Positions 7,994 to 15,956 of a stretch of DNA of 35,764 bases are shown in pieces. The number at the start of each line of letters is the position of its first letter. The first letter of the stretch is position 1. The stretch spans positions 1 to 35,764 of the forward strand of contig CAZEHJ010000034.1 in NCBI GenBank assembly GCA_964512485.1, given 5' to 3'. A program made the position numbers and the translations under genes. This DNA is from CAZEHJ01 sp964512485. GTDB taxonomy: Bacteria > Bacteroidota > Rhodothermia > Rhodothermales > UBA10348. Under the pieces are notes generated by a model that worked only from the letters and a program-made list of their open reading frames with translations, ran no database searches and was not told the origin of the DNA.

Positions 7994-9424
7994 ATGAACG
8001 TACGTATCAGAATGACCGTCCTGTCTGCAGCACTCGTTGCTACCATTTTTTCCGGATGTGAGACGGTTCCGGAGGCACCAGAGCGCGCGCCGAACATCCT
8101 GATGATCATGATTGACGATCTGGGTTGGACGGACCTGCACATCCAGGGAAACGTAAAGCTTGAAACACCTGTCATCGATCAACTGGCGGCCGATGGAATG
8201 CGTTTCACGGACAATTACGCTGCTGCCCCAGTGTGCTCCCCCACTCGTGCAGCGATCATGACCGGACAGTCTCCGGCACGATTGGCAATTACCAACCATG
8301 TATCTGGAAACCAGGATCGATTTCGGCCAGAAGGTGCCTCACTTCGCTCAGCTGAGATGTACAACTATCTGGATCTGGACTATGTCACGGTTGCCGAACG
8401 ACTCAAGGAAGCAGATTATGCCACTGCGTTTATCGGCAAATGGCATATCTCGGGACTCAGGACGGAAATGTCCACTGTTGAACCTGCCCGCAGGCCCGAA
8501 CATCAGGGATTCGACGTAAATATTGGAGGAGTCGCATACGGCGGCCCTCCCAGTTTCTTCGACCCCTATAATAATCCCGCCATTGAAGACAGAGAGGAAG
8601 GCGAATACCTGCCGTATCGCCTCGCCGATGAAACGATAGGGTTCATCGAAGAACATCAGGATGAACCATTTTTCGTCGCGTTGTGGCCTTATACGGTTCA
8701 CTGGCCCATGGAAGCCCCGCAGGAATTGGTTGACAAATATGCCGACCGACCTGGATTCGAAGATTATGGTGATGGTGTTGAGTCGAGCACCACGTATGCG
8801 GCCATGATCGAGGCTATGGACAATGCCGTCGGCAGCATTCTCGCAAAACTGGATGAACTGAATCTTGCGGAAGAGACACTTGTGATCTTCACCTCAGACA
8901 ACGGCGCGTATGGAGGTGTCACGGATTTGAGTCCTCTTCGCGGCGTCAAGGGTCATCTCTACGAAGGTGGGATACGAGTACCGCTCATCGTACGGTGGCC
9001 CGGTCAGGTGGAGGCGGGTACGTTGTCCGGTGAACCTGTCATCAGCACAGATTTCTTTCCCACGTTCCTGGATGTGGCGGGTCTCGAACCAACTCCTGGC
9101 ACTCCACTCGACGGAGAGAGCTTGCTTTCCCATTTTCGCCAGGGCGAAGATCTTGAAAGGGACGCCATCTATTTCCATTACCCGAACTACGCTTTTCACC
9201 AGGAAAACCGCCTCGGTGGCGCGATACGCAGGGGCGACTACAAACTGATCAACTTCTACGACGATGACTCTGTCGAACTCTACGACGTAGTGAACGACCT
9301 GAGCGAAGAACACGACCTCTCAGGTGAACTCCCTGAGATCGCCGCTGAAATGAAAGCTGATCTCAAAGCATGGCTGGAATCTTCCGGAGCCAAGATGCCG
9401 CGGCCTCTGGAAACCGATGACTGA
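7994..9424 (+). CDS. Lipoprotein sulfatase, formylglycine-dependent (CSPTR motif)
   Basis: This is a 476-residue S1-type sulfatase of the alkaline phosphatase superfamily that hydrolyses sulfate esters. The signal peptide ends in a lipobox (IFSGC, Cys22), so it is probably membrane-anchored. The active site is complete: metal-binding MIDDLGW, Cys81 in CSPTR (converted to formylglycine by a maturase not encoded here), GKWH with the catalytic Lys/His, and TSDNG. A C-terminal small domain follows (LYDVVNDLSEEHDL). The start is certain: AAGGAG at 7982-7987 lies six bases before the ATG. It converges on the next sulfatase, with only 15 bases between the stop codons. The substrate class cannot be told from sequence alone; the context of rhamnosidase and sugar catabolism suggests a sulfated glycan. 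Confidence 0.95.
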   Translation: MNVRIRMTVLSAALVATIFSGCETVPEAPERAPNILMIMIDDLGWTDLHIQGNVKLETPVIDQLAADGMRFTDNYAAAPVCSPTRAAIMTGQSPARLAITNHVSGNQDRFRPEGASLRSAEMYNYLDLDYVTVAERLKEADYATAFIGKWHISGLRTEMSTVEPARRPEHQGFDVNIGGVAYGGPPSFFDPYNNPAIEDREEGEYLPYRLADETIGFIEEHQDEPFFVALWPYTVHWPMEAPQELVDKYADRPGFEDYGDGVESSTTYAAMIEAMDNAVGSILAKLDELNLAEETLVIFTSDNGAYGGVTDLSPLRGVKGHLYEGGIRVPLIVRWPGQVEAGTLSGEPVISTDFFPTFLDVAGLEPTPGTPLDGESLLSHFRQGEDLERDAIYFHYPNYAFHQENRLGGAIRRGDYKLINFYDDDSVELYDVVNDLSEEHDLSGELPEIAAEMKADLKAWLESSGAKMPRPLETDD

Positions 9425-9441
9425 GCGGCACTCGGTCCGCT
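9424..9441. terminator. Small hairpin at the convergent sulfatase junction, weak terminator candidate
   Basis: AGCGG (9424-9428) can pair with CCGCT (9437-9441) around an eight-base loop. The hairpin spans both stop codons and is followed on the plus strand by ATTTCATTTT. The five-base stem is short, so it would be a weak terminator. No stronger candidate exists between these two genes. Confidence 0.3.
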
Positions 9442-10969
9442 ATTTCATTTTCCAGGTCTCCCAATACGGACTGTCGTCTTTGATCTCAGCCCAGAAAGCC
9501 CGCATCTGAGTCTTCATTTCCTCCAGACGTGCTGGCTCCGAATCGGAAAGGTCGATTGTCTGACCGGGATCGGTTTCCAGATTGAACAATGCGAATCGAT
9601 CAAGCTCACTGCTCTTCAACCAGTCCATGATGAGTTGCTCCGGGTCTTTTGTCGGCAGCCATGCCAGCAATGTATAGTCACCATCTCGCATCGCCATGTG
9701 AGGCATGCGGTAATACGTGTCTTCATGGGCAGGAAAGAACCAGTATACAGGACCGGGCCTCTGCAACATTTGGCCACGGAATGCGGGCATCATGCTCACG
9801 CCATCCAGCGCACGATCTGTGGGCAGCGAAACGCCGGCGAGCTCCAACATGGTGGGCAGAAAGTCGGTGCCGTTGATCAGGGACTCGTTCACAGAACCCG
9901 GTTCGATTTGTCCGGTCCAGCGGGCAATCCCTGGAACTCGGTGGCCCCCTTCATAGGGGAAGCGCTTCATGCCTCTCCACTGTCCGGGGGTACCAAATGA
10001 GCGATCTCTTGAAAAGTCATCCCATTCGCCTCTGGACTCCTCGAAGTTTACCGGTGCTTCAGGACCGTTGTCGCTGGTGAACATGACCAGCGTATTCTCT
10101 TCGTCGCCCCCACCATCCAGACCTGCCATCAAGTTGCCGAACGCGTTGTCAAGCTGTGTTACCGTTCCGTAATAGTATTTTTTCAAGGGAACGATGTCTC
10201 GGTCGGGCCGCTCTACTCCTCCATATTCGACGGATTGTTCAAGCTGATTTACCTCGGCTGTTTCGTAAACGTCCGCATAGCTGTCCGGCGGCTCAACCGG
10301 CGTATGAGGCTCATGACTGCACAGGTATAAGAAATACGGTTTGTCGGGATCGGGACGGTTCTTCAGCCAGTTGAGTGCTTCTTCCACAATTACGTCACAA
10401 TACCATCCATCGACTTCGCCCACGCGTTCCCCGTTTCTGAAAAAGGTGGTCGGATTTTCGGGTCCTTCAAATGCGTTGACTGCGGTCGCGAACCAGTGAT
10501 CAAATCCATGGTCGCCAGGCGTCGGAAGAGTGCTCGACTCTCGGTCAAATCGGCTCAGGTGCCACTTGCCTACAAAACAGGTGTCGTAGCCGTTCGCCGC
10601 CAGCAGGGAAGCTACCGTCACTTCTTCGCGCTGCAAATGCATTCCACTGCCAGCGATGTAGTAGAATCCTGAGCGATATGGATTTCTGCCAGTCAATAAA
10701 GAAGCTCGAGATGGCGAACAGACCGTACCGGCCGAGTGGAAATCGGTGAATCGCATCCCCTGATCTGCCAGTCGATCAATATTCGGTGTTGCCATGATCT
10801 GATTGCCGTAAGAAGCGAGATCACCGTATCCCAGATCGTCGGCCAGAAAGACCACAAAATTGGGACGATCACTGGCGCCCTCAATACTCTGGCACCCAAC
10901 TACTCCTGGAATGGTCAGGGCAGCACCAGCGGCAGCCATCCGTTGAATGAAAGTTCTTCTGTCAATCAT
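9440..10969 (-). CDS. Tat-exported lipoprotein sulfatase (CSPSR motif)
   Basis: This is a 509-residue sulfatase. The N-terminus MIDRRTFIQRMAAAGAAL is a twin-arginine signal and is followed by a lipobox-like GVVGC (Cys26), so the enzyme is probably exported folded and then lipidated. Catalytic signatures are FLADDLGYGD, Cys84 in CSPSR (formylglycine site), GKWHLS, a CSHEPHTPVEPP stretch and TSDNGPEAP, all as expected for an active S1 sulfatase of the arylsulfatase A type. The C-terminal part reads FALFNLETDPGQTIDLSD. The frame stays open to 11320, but that extension overlaps the start of the divergent dehydrogenase gene and lacks a signal. The ATG at 10969 puts the Tat motif at residues 4-5 and is clearly better. 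It faces the zinc dehydrogenase operon across a 203-base divergent region, which hints at shared control. Confidence 0.93.
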   Translation of the reverse strand: MIDRRTFIQRMAAAGAALTIPGVVGCQSIEGASDRPNFVVFLADDLGYGDLASYGNQIMATPNIDRLADQGMRFTDFHSAGTVCSPSRASLLTGRNPYRSGFYYIAGSGMHLQREEVTVASLLAANGYDTCFVGKWHLSRFDRESSTLPTPGDHGFDHWFATAVNAFEGPENPTTFFRNGERVGEVDGWYCDVIVEEALNWLKNRPDPDKPYFLYLCSHEPHTPVEPPDSYADVYETAEVNQLEQSVEYGGVERPDRDIVPLKKYYYGTVTQLDNAFGNLMAGLDGGGDEENTLVMFTSDNGPEAPVNFEESRGEWDDFSRDRSFGTPGQWRGMKRFPYEGGHRVPGIARWTGQIEPGSVNESLINGTDFLPTMLELAGVSLPTDRALDGVSMMPAFRGQMLQRPGPVYWFFPAHEDTYYRMPHMAMRDGDYTLLAWLPTKDPEQLIMDWLKSSELDRFALFNLETDPGQTIDLSDSEPARLEEMKTQMRAFWAEIKDDSPYWETWKMK

Positions 10970-11172
10970 AGCGTCGTACCAGGTCAGTTCAGCGGGAGTG
11001 GGAGCCTTGAATGAGGAGCATAATCGAAATTGCCCGGGCCGGAAACAACACTTCTTGATCCCACCGTATTGAAAACGTGGAAATTGTTTCAGAAAGGTCC
11101 TCCTCCTACATTCTGATCCAATATCCGCATCCACCCGTTCGCCCGAATACGGACTGACTAAATGCCAGGAAG
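10970..11172. promoter_or_regulatory. Divergent intergenic region between the Tat sulfatase and the dehydrogenase operon
   Basis: These 203 bases separate the leftward sulfatase from the rightward five-gene catabolic operon and must contain both promoters. I found no convincing promoter hexamers, strong palindrome or riboswitch-like fold. The plus-strand end carries AGGAAG directly before the dehydrogenase ATG. The assignment rests on position only. Confidence 0.4.
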
Positions 11173-12189
11173 ATGAGACAAGCAGTGATGACATCCCCAG
11201 GGGTGATCGAGCACTCGGACGTGTCCGAGCCTTCACCCGGCCCGGGCGAAGTCTTGCTCCGAATCCACAGAATCGGTGTATGCGGCAGTGATGTCCATGT
11301 AAATCACGGCAAACACCCATTCACACCATACCCGGTCATTCAGGGTCATGAGTTTTGCGCCACCATCGAGTCCTGTGGCGAAGACGTATCGGGATTAGTC
11401 ATTGGCGCCAAAGCCACTGCTTTGCCACAGGTGGTTTGCGGAGACTGCAAGCGATGCCGCGATGGAGATTATCACATCTGCGATAACTTGAAAGTGAAAG
11501 GCTTTCAGGCTCCAGGCGTTGCGCAGGATTTATTCGTTACAGAAGCAGACAAGATTGTACCTCTCCCCGACTCGTTCTCATTCGAACAGGGGGCGTTCGT
11601 TGAGCCAACGGCAGTGGCCATCAGGGCCACAAGAAGAGCTGGATCTCTGGAGCACAAAAATGTCGCCGTTCTCGGCGCCGGCCCAATCGGTAATCTCACC
11701 GCTCAAATGTGCCGAGCGCGAGGAGCCAACGTCTTCATAACGGACATCAGCGATTTCCGACTCGATATTGCGATTCAGTGCGGTATCGAGACCGTTTCCA
11801 ATGCGCAGAAAGAACCTTTGAAAGACGCCTCACTCAGAGCGTTCGGGGAACCAGGAATCGACGTCGTTTTCGATTGTGCCGGAGTTCAGAGCACCATTTC
11901 CGCGGCCGTCGAAAACGTCAACAAAGGGGGGACGATCGTCGTTGTAGCCGTGTATGGAGAGAATCCACGCATTGATATGGCGGTAGTTGGCGATCGGGAA
12001 CTGACGATTGTCGGGACCCTGATGTATCAATATGCTGACTACGAGGAAGCGGTCGAGCGCATAGCATCAGCGGAGGTGCGAACTGGGCCGCTGGAAACGC
12101 GACATTTCCCGTTTGCCGAATTTTCTGCTGCGTATGATTTCATCGATGAGGAAGGAGAGCGCAGCATGAAGGTGTTCATCGATTTGTAA
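11173..12189 (+). CDS. Zinc-dependent medium-chain alcohol/polyol dehydrogenase
   Basis: This 338-residue protein is an MDR-family NAD(P)-dependent dehydrogenase resembling sorbitol, L-idonate and threonine dehydrogenases. The catalytic zinc site is visible at Cys37 (GVCGSD) and His59-Glu60 (GHE). Cys89, Cys92, Cys95 and Cys103 form the structural zinc site. The Rossmann nucleotide-binding motif VLGAGPIGNL lies near residue 165, with an acidic residue ending the second strand (ITDIS), which favours NAD over NADP. It is cytoplasmic and about normal length for the family. It is the first gene of an operon with a PfkB kinase (4 bases further on), an iron alcohol dehydrogenase, a sodium symporter and a sulfatase. 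It probably oxidises a sugar, polyol or sugar acid brought in by that symporter. The exact substrate is not readable. Confidence 0.93.
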   Translation: MRQAVMTSPGVIEHSDVSEPSPGPGEVLLRIHRIGVCGSDVHVNHGKHPFTPYPVIQGHEFCATIESCGEDVSGLVIGAKATALPQVVCGDCKRCRDGDYHICDNLKVKGFQAPGVAQDLFVTEADKIVPLPDSFSFEQGAFVEPTAVAIRATRRAGSLEHKNVAVLGAGPIGNLTAQMCRARGANVFITDISDFRLDIAIQCGIETVSNAQKEPLKDASLRAFGEPGIDVVFDCAGVQSTISAAVENVNKGGTIVVVAVYGENPRIDMAVVGDRELTIVGTLMYQYADYEEAVERIASAEVRTGPLETRHFPFAEFSAAYDFIDEEGERSMKVFIDL

Positions 12190-12193
12190 TGGT

Positions 12194-13081
12194 ATGGACA
12201 ACACGGCGAAAAAGGATTCGAAATATGTGGTTGTCGGAATTGGTGAACTGCTCTGGGATGAATATCCAGGCGGGAGGCAAATCGGCGGTGCGCCCTCCAA
12301 TTTTGCGTATCACTGTCAGGTGCTCGGTGCCGAATCATTCGTTGTGAGCGCGGTTGGAACGGACAGCGCGGGGCGGGATCTGATTGGTGAACTGGATCAG
12401 AAAGAACTGAACAGTTCCTATGTGGGCACCAACACGGACCATCCAACAGGCTCCGTTTCAGTCGCATTGGATTCGGGTGGAATTCCGACATACACGATCC
12501 ATGAACAGGTAGCATGGGACTTTCTTGTTGACACCACTTCACTTCGTGAACTCTCGTCACGGGCTGATGCTATCTGTTTCGGTACGCTGGCGCAGCGATC
12601 ACCGTCTTCCCGAAAATCAATTCAGTCGTTCCTGAAAGAAGCGCGGCCAGCATGTTTGCGTGTTTTCGATATCAACCTTCGGCAAGCCTATTACGATGCG
12701 CACCTCATTAACGAAGGAATGAACCTGGCTAACGTGCTGAAGCTCAACGACGACGAATTAGCAGTTCTGGCGGATATGCTGGGATTGAGCGGCGATACGC
12801 ACTCTCTTTTGAATGCATTGGCCAACACGTATTCTCTGAACACAATAGCGCTTACCATGGCCGAGCGTGGATGCATCATTCGAACTGACTCACGGACGGT
12901 GCAACACGATGGATTTATCCAGGAAAACGTTCATGACACGGTGGGTGCGGGAGATTGCTTTTCAGCAGTCCTGACGATTGGGCTGTTGCAAGGTGACCCG
13001 CTGGATACGATTGCGGCCAAGGCCAATCGACTCGCTTCGTACGTGTGCACCCAGGCAGGTGCCATGCCAAGTATGCCGTAA
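12194..13081 (+). CDS. PfkB-family carbohydrate kinase
   Basis: This 295-residue ribokinase-fold kinase transfers phosphate from ATP to a sugar or sugar acid. Both family signatures are visible: the substrate-side GGAPSNFAYH...VGTDSAGRDL region near residues 35-65, and the C-terminal DTVGAGDCFSA containing the anion-hole Gly-Ala-Gly and the catalytic base Asp254. The N-terminus VVGIGELLWDEYPGG resembles fructokinase-like members. It starts four bases after the zinc dehydrogenase stop, so the two are translationally coupled. In this setting it could be a 2-keto-3-deoxy-sugar-acid kinase or a fructokinase/ketose kinase acting after the dehydrogenase. Substrate prediction within PfkB is unreliable without a structure or phylogeny. 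Confidence 0.92.
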   Translation: MDNTAKKDSKYVVVGIGELLWDEYPGGRQIGGAPSNFAYHCQVLGAESFVVSAVGTDSAGRDLIGELDQKELNSSYVGTNTDHPTGSVSVALDSGGIPTYTIHEQVAWDFLVDTTSLRELSSRADAICFGTLAQRSPSSRKSIQSFLKEARPACLRVFDINLRQAYYDAHLINEGMNLANVLKLNDDELAVLADMLGLSGDTHSLLNALANTYSLNTIALTMAERGCIIRTDSRTVQHDGFIQENVHDTVGAGDCFSAVLTIGLLQGDPLDTIAAKANRLASYVCTQAGAMPSMP

Positions 13082-13143
13082 CATGAACCAGCACAACACA
13101 TAGTAGATAGCGTTCTGGCAATATTTCAATCGATTCCACCACT

Positions 13144-14310
13144 ATGACAGATTTCGGCTTTCACCTGCCAACCGAGGTTCAGTTTGGACCGGGAAAATTC
13201 GCCACCGTCGGGGAATCCGTAGCGAGATTCGGCAATCGCTGTCTTCTTGTAACCGGTCCCAGGACTGGATCAGTGCGACATTATCTCCCGCGGTTGAGTT
13301 CGTATCTGAAGGACGCCGGAATCGAGGTGGCTCACTTCGACGGAGTCATTCCCAATCCCACGACGGATACCATCGCATCTGGATCGCAGATGGCGGTCGG
13401 ACACCAGGCAGACGTGATACTGGGAGTGGGCGGGGGTTCAGCCATGGATGCCGCGAAAGCCATTGCCGTTGAGGCTACTCATGAAGGTGGATGTTGGGAC
13501 TATCTGTTTTATAAAGATTCAAAACCGACTGATAAAACGCTTCCCGTTGTGGCCGTTTCAACGACGTCCGGGACGGGTTCACAAGTCACTCAGGTTTCAG
13601 TTGTAACACATACCGCTACGCGAGACAAGTCGGCACTGTATAACTCGTTGTTGTTTCCGCGGATCGCTATTGTCGATCCTGAACTGATGCTGTCTGTGCC
13701 CGCTCATGTCACAGCCTGCACCGGTTTTGATGCATTTACGCATGCGTTCGAAAGTGCGATTCACTCCGGCACCTCCCCTTATGTCGAGTTGCTGGCTTGG
13801 GAAGCGATATCTCTCGTGATCTCAAACCTGCCCGCCGTTCTGGAGGACGCTACTGATATCGATGCACGATCTTCTCTCGCATACGCGGACACCCTGGCTG
13901 GAATGTGTATTGCCTTTGCCGGCGTCACATTGCCACACGGAATGGGCATGGCGATCGGAGGCATGTATCCACAAATTGCTCATGGAGAAGCACTGGCACT
14001 GAATTACCCCGCGTTTACTCGATTTACGTACGCCGCAGCCATCGAACCCTTTGCGCGATTGGGAAGACTACTCAATGCCGATCTCAACAATGTCGACGAT
14101 GAAGCGGCGGCAAAACAGTCGTGCGACGAGTTGGATGGTTTCCTTAAGAAGATTGGATTGTGGATGGGGCTGGCAGACAAAGACGTTCCAGAAGACGAAT
14201 TACCGGCTCTGGCCAGGCAGTGTATGGTGCTCCCTGATTTCAAGAACAATCCCGTCATCGCCACCGAAGCCGAGATGCTTGAACTGGTCAGGGAATGCTA
14301 CATACGATGA
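13144..14310 (+). CDS. Iron-containing alcohol dehydrogenase (group III)
   Basis: This 388-residue protein belongs to the Fe-ADH family, which interconverts alcohols and aldehydes with NAD(P). The nucleotide-binding GVGGGSAMDAAKA spans residues 95-106. The metal ligands line up as Asp196 and His200 (FDAFTHAFE), His265 (LPHGMGMAIGG) and His280 (IAHGEAL), a layout close to that of FucO lactaldehyde reductase. The length is typical. It lies 62 bases after the kinase gene and 25 before the symporter gene, within one operon. A plausible role is reducing a short aldehyde such as lactaldehyde, released when a deoxyhexose is cleaved, which would fit the rhamnosidase nearby. That is inference from family and context. 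No good ribosome-binding site precedes the ATG. Confidence 0.93.
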   Translation: MTDFGFHLPTEVQFGPGKFATVGESVARFGNRCLLVTGPRTGSVRHYLPRLSSYLKDAGIEVAHFDGVIPNPTTDTIASGSQMAVGHQADVILGVGGGSAMDAAKAIAVEATHEGGCWDYLFYKDSKPTDKTLPVVAVSTTSGTGSQVTQVSVVTHTATRDKSALYNSLLFPRIAIVDPELMLSVPAHVTACTGFDAFTHAFESAIHSGTSPYVELLAWEAISLVISNLPAVLEDATDIDARSSLAYADTLAGMCIAFAGVTLPHGMGMAIGGMYPQIAHGEALALNYPAFTRFTYAAAIEPFARLGRLLNADLNNVDDEAAAKQSCDELDGFLKKIGLWMGLADKDVPEDELPALARQCMVLPDFKNNPVIATEAEMLELVRECYIR

Positions 14311-14335
14311 ATAATCCAGTGAACGGAGAGAACTC

Positions 14336-15955
14336 ATGACCACTCTTGATATCGCCATCGTAGTTGTCTACATGGTGGGGATTGTGGCAATCGGGGTTTA
14401 CGCCGGGTATCGGAAGAACACGTCCAGTAAACAGTTCTTTCTTGCTGGTAAATCCCTTCGTTGGCCGGTCATCGGGGCTGCTCTCTTTACGGCCAACATC
14501 TCGACGATCCACCTGGTCGGATTGGCGGCAGATGGATATCGAATCGGGTTCGTTGTCGGAAATTTCGAATGGATGGCCACGTTCACATTGATCGTGCTCG
14601 GTCTGATATTTGTCCCATTCTATCTGCGAAGCAATATCACCACGCTTCCGGAATTTCTTGAAAAAAGATACAGCCCCACTCCCAGGCTGATCATGGCCTT
14701 GATTACGGTTGTTTCGGCGTTGCTCATTCACATCGGAATAAGCATCTATGCCGGGGCCATGGTCTTCCTGTATTTCTTCGGTATTCCCGTCCTCTGGTCG
14801 GTTATTGGCATCGCTCTGGTCGCTGCCACTTACACCATTATTGGAGGACTGCGAGCCATCATGATCACCGATGCGATCCAGGCTGTGCTTCTTCTTTCGG
14901 GAGCGGTGGTGCTGACACTGTTCGCAATTCTGGCACTTCCCGATCAAGGCATCAACTCTTTGGCAGACCTTCAAGCCGCCGTCAAAAGCGATCAGATGAA
15001 TATGCTGCATTCATTTCGGAATCCGGAAACGGGACGGCTGAATGAGTATTCCTGGGTATCTGTTTTGCTTGGTTATCCGATTCTCGGAATCTGGTATTGG
15101 TGTACTGACCAAACGATTGTGCAAAAGACGTTGGGAGCCCGCAGCATGCGCGATGGTCAGCTGGGTGCCGTATTTGCCGGCGGACTCAAGATCCTGCCAC
15201 TGTTTTTTATGGTACTCCCCGGCGTTTTGGGATATGTGTTGTTTCAGGATGTAATCGAGCAGCCCAATGACACGCTGCTGGTCATGATTCAGGAACTACT
15301 GCCTGCCGGATTGAAAGGATTGTTGGCCGCCGGACTGCTGGCTGCGGTGATGAGTACCGTTGAGTCAGCGCTCAACAGTACAGCCACGGTAGTGGCGGAA
15401 GACATCGTCAAAAAAGTCCGCCCTCAGACCAGTGATCGGGCGCTCGTAACGATCGGGCGGATTACAGCAGGAGTAGTGATCGTCCTGGCCATTTTCTGGT
15501 CCCCCTTCGGCGGAAAATTTGTAAGCATCTTCGAGGCGATCAACAAAATCCCAATGATGTTTGCCCCGGCAATAACGTGCGTTTTCTTGTTTGGTGTTTT
15601 TTGGAAGCGAGGTACCAAAGAAGCAGCGGTCACAACACTGATTTTCGGACTGGTAGTAGGTGTCATCTATTTTCTGGTCGATCTTCCGGCATTTGGAGAT
15701 TCTCGACTGGTGGCGGATGATTGGGGCATTCCGTTCATGCAGGTCGGCTGGTGGCTGTTCTGCCTGTGCTCTGTCGTCTATGTGATCACAAGCCTGTTCA
15801 CTCCCGCTCCTCCACATGAACAACTCGAAGCAATTCACTGGCAGCCACCGATGAGAGTGCTTTTGGCGTCTAAATTGGAAGGATGGACCGATCCCAGATC
15901 CGTTTCAATTGGGCTGTTCGCGCTCATGGCAATCCTCTATTTCTTGTTGCGCTAA
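14336..15955 (+). CDS. Sodium:solute symporter (SSS family)
   Basis: This 539-residue inner-membrane protein, of about 13-14 helices, is of the SSS/SGLT class and imports a small solute with sodium ions. Family marks include an N-terminal helix followed by SSKQFFLAGKSLRWPVIGAALFTANIS (sodium-site region), FLEKRYSP, and WYWCTDQTIVQKTLGARS in the middle, the last typical of sugar and polyol SSS members. Helices continue to the C-terminus. GGAG at 14325-14328 lies eight bases before the ATG. The gene sits between the iron dehydrogenase (25 bases upstream) and a sulfatase that starts one base after its stop. It is probably the uptake system for the monosaccharide or sugar derivative handled by this operon. 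SSS carriers of this subtype are common in polysaccharide-degradation loci. Confidence 0.95.
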   Translation: MTTLDIAIVVVYMVGIVAIGVYAGYRKNTSSKQFFLAGKSLRWPVIGAALFTANISTIHLVGLAADGYRIGFVVGNFEWMATFTLIVLGLIFVPFYLRSNITTLPEFLEKRYSPTPRLIMALITVVSALLIHIGISIYAGAMVFLYFFGIPVLWSVIGIALVAATYTIIGGLRAIMITDAIQAVLLLSGAVVLTLFAILALPDQGINSLADLQAAVKSDQMNMLHSFRNPETGRLNEYSWVSVLLGYPILGIWYWCTDQTIVQKTLGARSMRDGQLGAVFAGGLKILPLFFMVLPGVLGYVLFQDVIEQPNDTLLVMIQELLPAGLKGLLAAGLLAAVMSTVESALNSTATVVAEDIVKKVRPQTSDRALVTIGRITAGVVIVLAIFWSPFGGKFVSIFEAINKIPMMFAPAITCVFLFGVFWKRGTKEAAVTTLIFGLVVGVIYFLVDLPAFGDSRLVADDWGIPFMQVGWWLFCLCSVVYVITSLFTPAPPHEQLEAIHWQPPMRVLLASKLEGWTDPRSVSIGLFALMAILYFLLR

Positions 15956-15956
15956 A

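Noticed and set aside
10970..11320. N-terminal extension of the Tat sulfatase, including an RRRTFLK-like second twin-arginine motif near 11095
   Set aside because: It overlaps the start of the divergent dehydrogenase gene, has no signal-like hydrophobic stretch after the motif, and the ATG at 10969 already gives a perfect Tat lipoprotein signal.
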